64,000 nucleotides of DNA from Plumapathes pennacea (lineage: Eukaryota; Cnidaria; Anthozoa; Antipatharia; Myriopathidae), in NCBI GenBank assembly GCA_964036295.1, contig OZ038470.1, positions 14,761,578-14,825,577 on the forward strand, given 5' to 3'. A program made the position numbers and the translations under genes. The notes beneath the pieces are model-generated. The model was not told where the DNA came from. It ran no database searches and saw only the letters and a program-made list of their open reading frames with translations. Positions 62,866-64,000 of the stretch are shown here, piece after piece (within the stretch, counting starts at the first letter, position 1; every line of letters starts with the position of its first letter).

Positions 62866-63169
62866 TCATTGATCACCATCATTCAGCATTATTTACCATC
62901 ATACTACAGTCAGCAATATTGATCATCTTTCACAATCAATCATGACAACTGAAAGATCTGACAATAATAATAAGTTAATTTTTGTATATTTTATATTCTG
63001 GTACACAAGACTTTTCTATATACATATAAATTGCCACCATTCGCAGAAATTTAGACAGTATAACAATATTGTTGTCAATTTCACAAAATTAAAGTCAATA
63101 ATTACTCAAAAATCTCTAAATGTACAATTTTTCTAACAAAGGAAAATGAAGCAACATCTAGATGATCAT

Positions 63170-63560
63170 TGGCACAGAGCTGTTTTCAGATGACAGAAGA
63201 AAGTAATCGTGTGATTTCTTACATTGGCTTTGTACTTGCTACACTTAACAATAATTTGGTCAAAAAACAAGTTCACTGAACAGCAGCAATCTTGGCCAAT
63301 CAAAAGCAAAACCTGATTACAATATTCGCACACAAGAAAGCAATAATTGTTTTCACATGCTGATTGGTTTCTTCTTCAACATAAAACAACAGATTACCTT
63401 GGCAAACCTGATTGGTTAAAAAACATGTTTCAACCTCTGTGTGTGGTGGGGTACTTGGTTTTTCGACAGTCATAAAAAAAACAGCTCCATAATAATTTGC
63501 AATAATAAAATCCTGGCTTATACATTTTAAGTTTGCTAATACTGTATGATTATATATCAC
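63170..63560. repeat. copy of the dispersed GATTGGCCAA family, inverted
   Basis: TTGGCCAATCAAAAGCAAAA followed by CCTGAT and several CTGATTGGTT phrases mirror 22600-22800. Confidence 0.55.
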
Positions 63561-63641
63561 TAACAGCTCCAACATGCCTATAGGATGTGCCTAGACAGTG
63601 TCAATAATTTAACTGGACACTTGAGTTGGTGAAGCAAGTTC

Positions 63642-63710
63642 TTATCTTCTGGCTGGCTGATTGACTGATGTACACAGACACAATTGTCTTTCCATTCTTG
63701 CATGAAGCTC
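63642..63710 (-). CDS. possible last coding exon of a gene entering from the right edge
   Basis: A strong acceptor (TTTTATTTCAG) at 63711 precedes a frame reading ELHARMERQLCLCTSVNQ, with stop TAA at 63644-63642. A second open frame from the same acceptor runs to about 63578, so the phase is uncertain. The product is not recognised. No upstream exon was identified inside the window. Confidence 0.3.
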   Translation of the reverse strand, partial: ELHARMERQLCLCTSVNQPARR

Positions 63711-64000
63711 CTGAAATAAAAGGGGGTCATTGCATCAAGGCACAACCATGAAACATGAAAACATGCATTTTTAACAAAAACAAAACTGAACCTAAATTTC
63801 TCACTCAGTGTCTCTTTTAGAACTATAATTATAGCAAACAGGCTAACACTATGTTGTTTATGCACAAATGTTTTACATTGCAAATTAAAATAAATGACCA
63901 ACTGGCCATCATTTGCAAATGGGCCTCTCCTCCCTTCCCTGTTTTATCATAAATTTGAACTTATTGTAGGATTTACGGTGTTTGTTTTTTGAATATTTAA

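Overview
This is eukaryotic DNA. It has many short exons with GT-AG introns, long repeat-filled introns, trinucleotide and dinucleotide microsatellites, and several families of small inverted-repeat transposons. The gene content (a cilium gene, a SAND+SAM regulator, a PA14-type GalNAc-transferase) and the repeat style fit an early-branching animal, most likely an anthozoan cnidarian such as a stony coral. That placement is inference; no species marker was seen.

Three complete protein-coding genes could be rebuilt exon by exon, all on the minus strand, with reading phase conserved across every junction. (1) 9624-1843: a beta-1,4-N-acetylgalactosaminyltransferase of the B4GALNT3/4 type, 4 coding exons, 664 aa. 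(2) 29145-21097: a SAMD11/SAMD7-type transcriptional regulator with an N-terminal SAND and a C-terminal SAM domain, 3 coding exons, 612 aa. (3) 57830-36965: the ciliary protein CFAP74, 50 coding exons including a 23-nt microexon, 1751 aa. Two partial genes may cross the window edges: a possible first exon at 872-638 and a possible last exon at 63710-63642, both minus strand. A THAP zinc-finger ORF (6324-6001) sits inside a 1.0-kb terminal-inverted-repeat element in the first intron of gene 1.

Between genes 1 and 2 (about 9.8-21 kb) lies accessory DNA. It is dominated by a large imperfect palindrome (arms 9804-11290 and 12960-14303) whose arms carry mirror-image remnants of an STPR (23-residue repeat) protein. 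A cluster of foldback MITEs follows, then an element with a hammerhead-ribozyme-like core (15053-15188) and the 3' end of a non-LTR retrotransposon (about 15490-16061). Between genes 2 and 3 (29.2-36.9 kb) there is little except small repeats. Right of gene 3 (58-64 kb) are two more retrotransposon 3' ends, a composite repeat with an inverted second copy, a 68-bp hairpin insertion and a long (TA)n tract.

The three genes do not form one pathway. Gene 1 is a Golgi glycosyltransferase, gene 2 a nuclear regulator, and gene 3 an axonemal central-apparatus protein. SAMD11 and CFAP74 are both on human 1p36.33, so their adjacency here may be ancient linkage.
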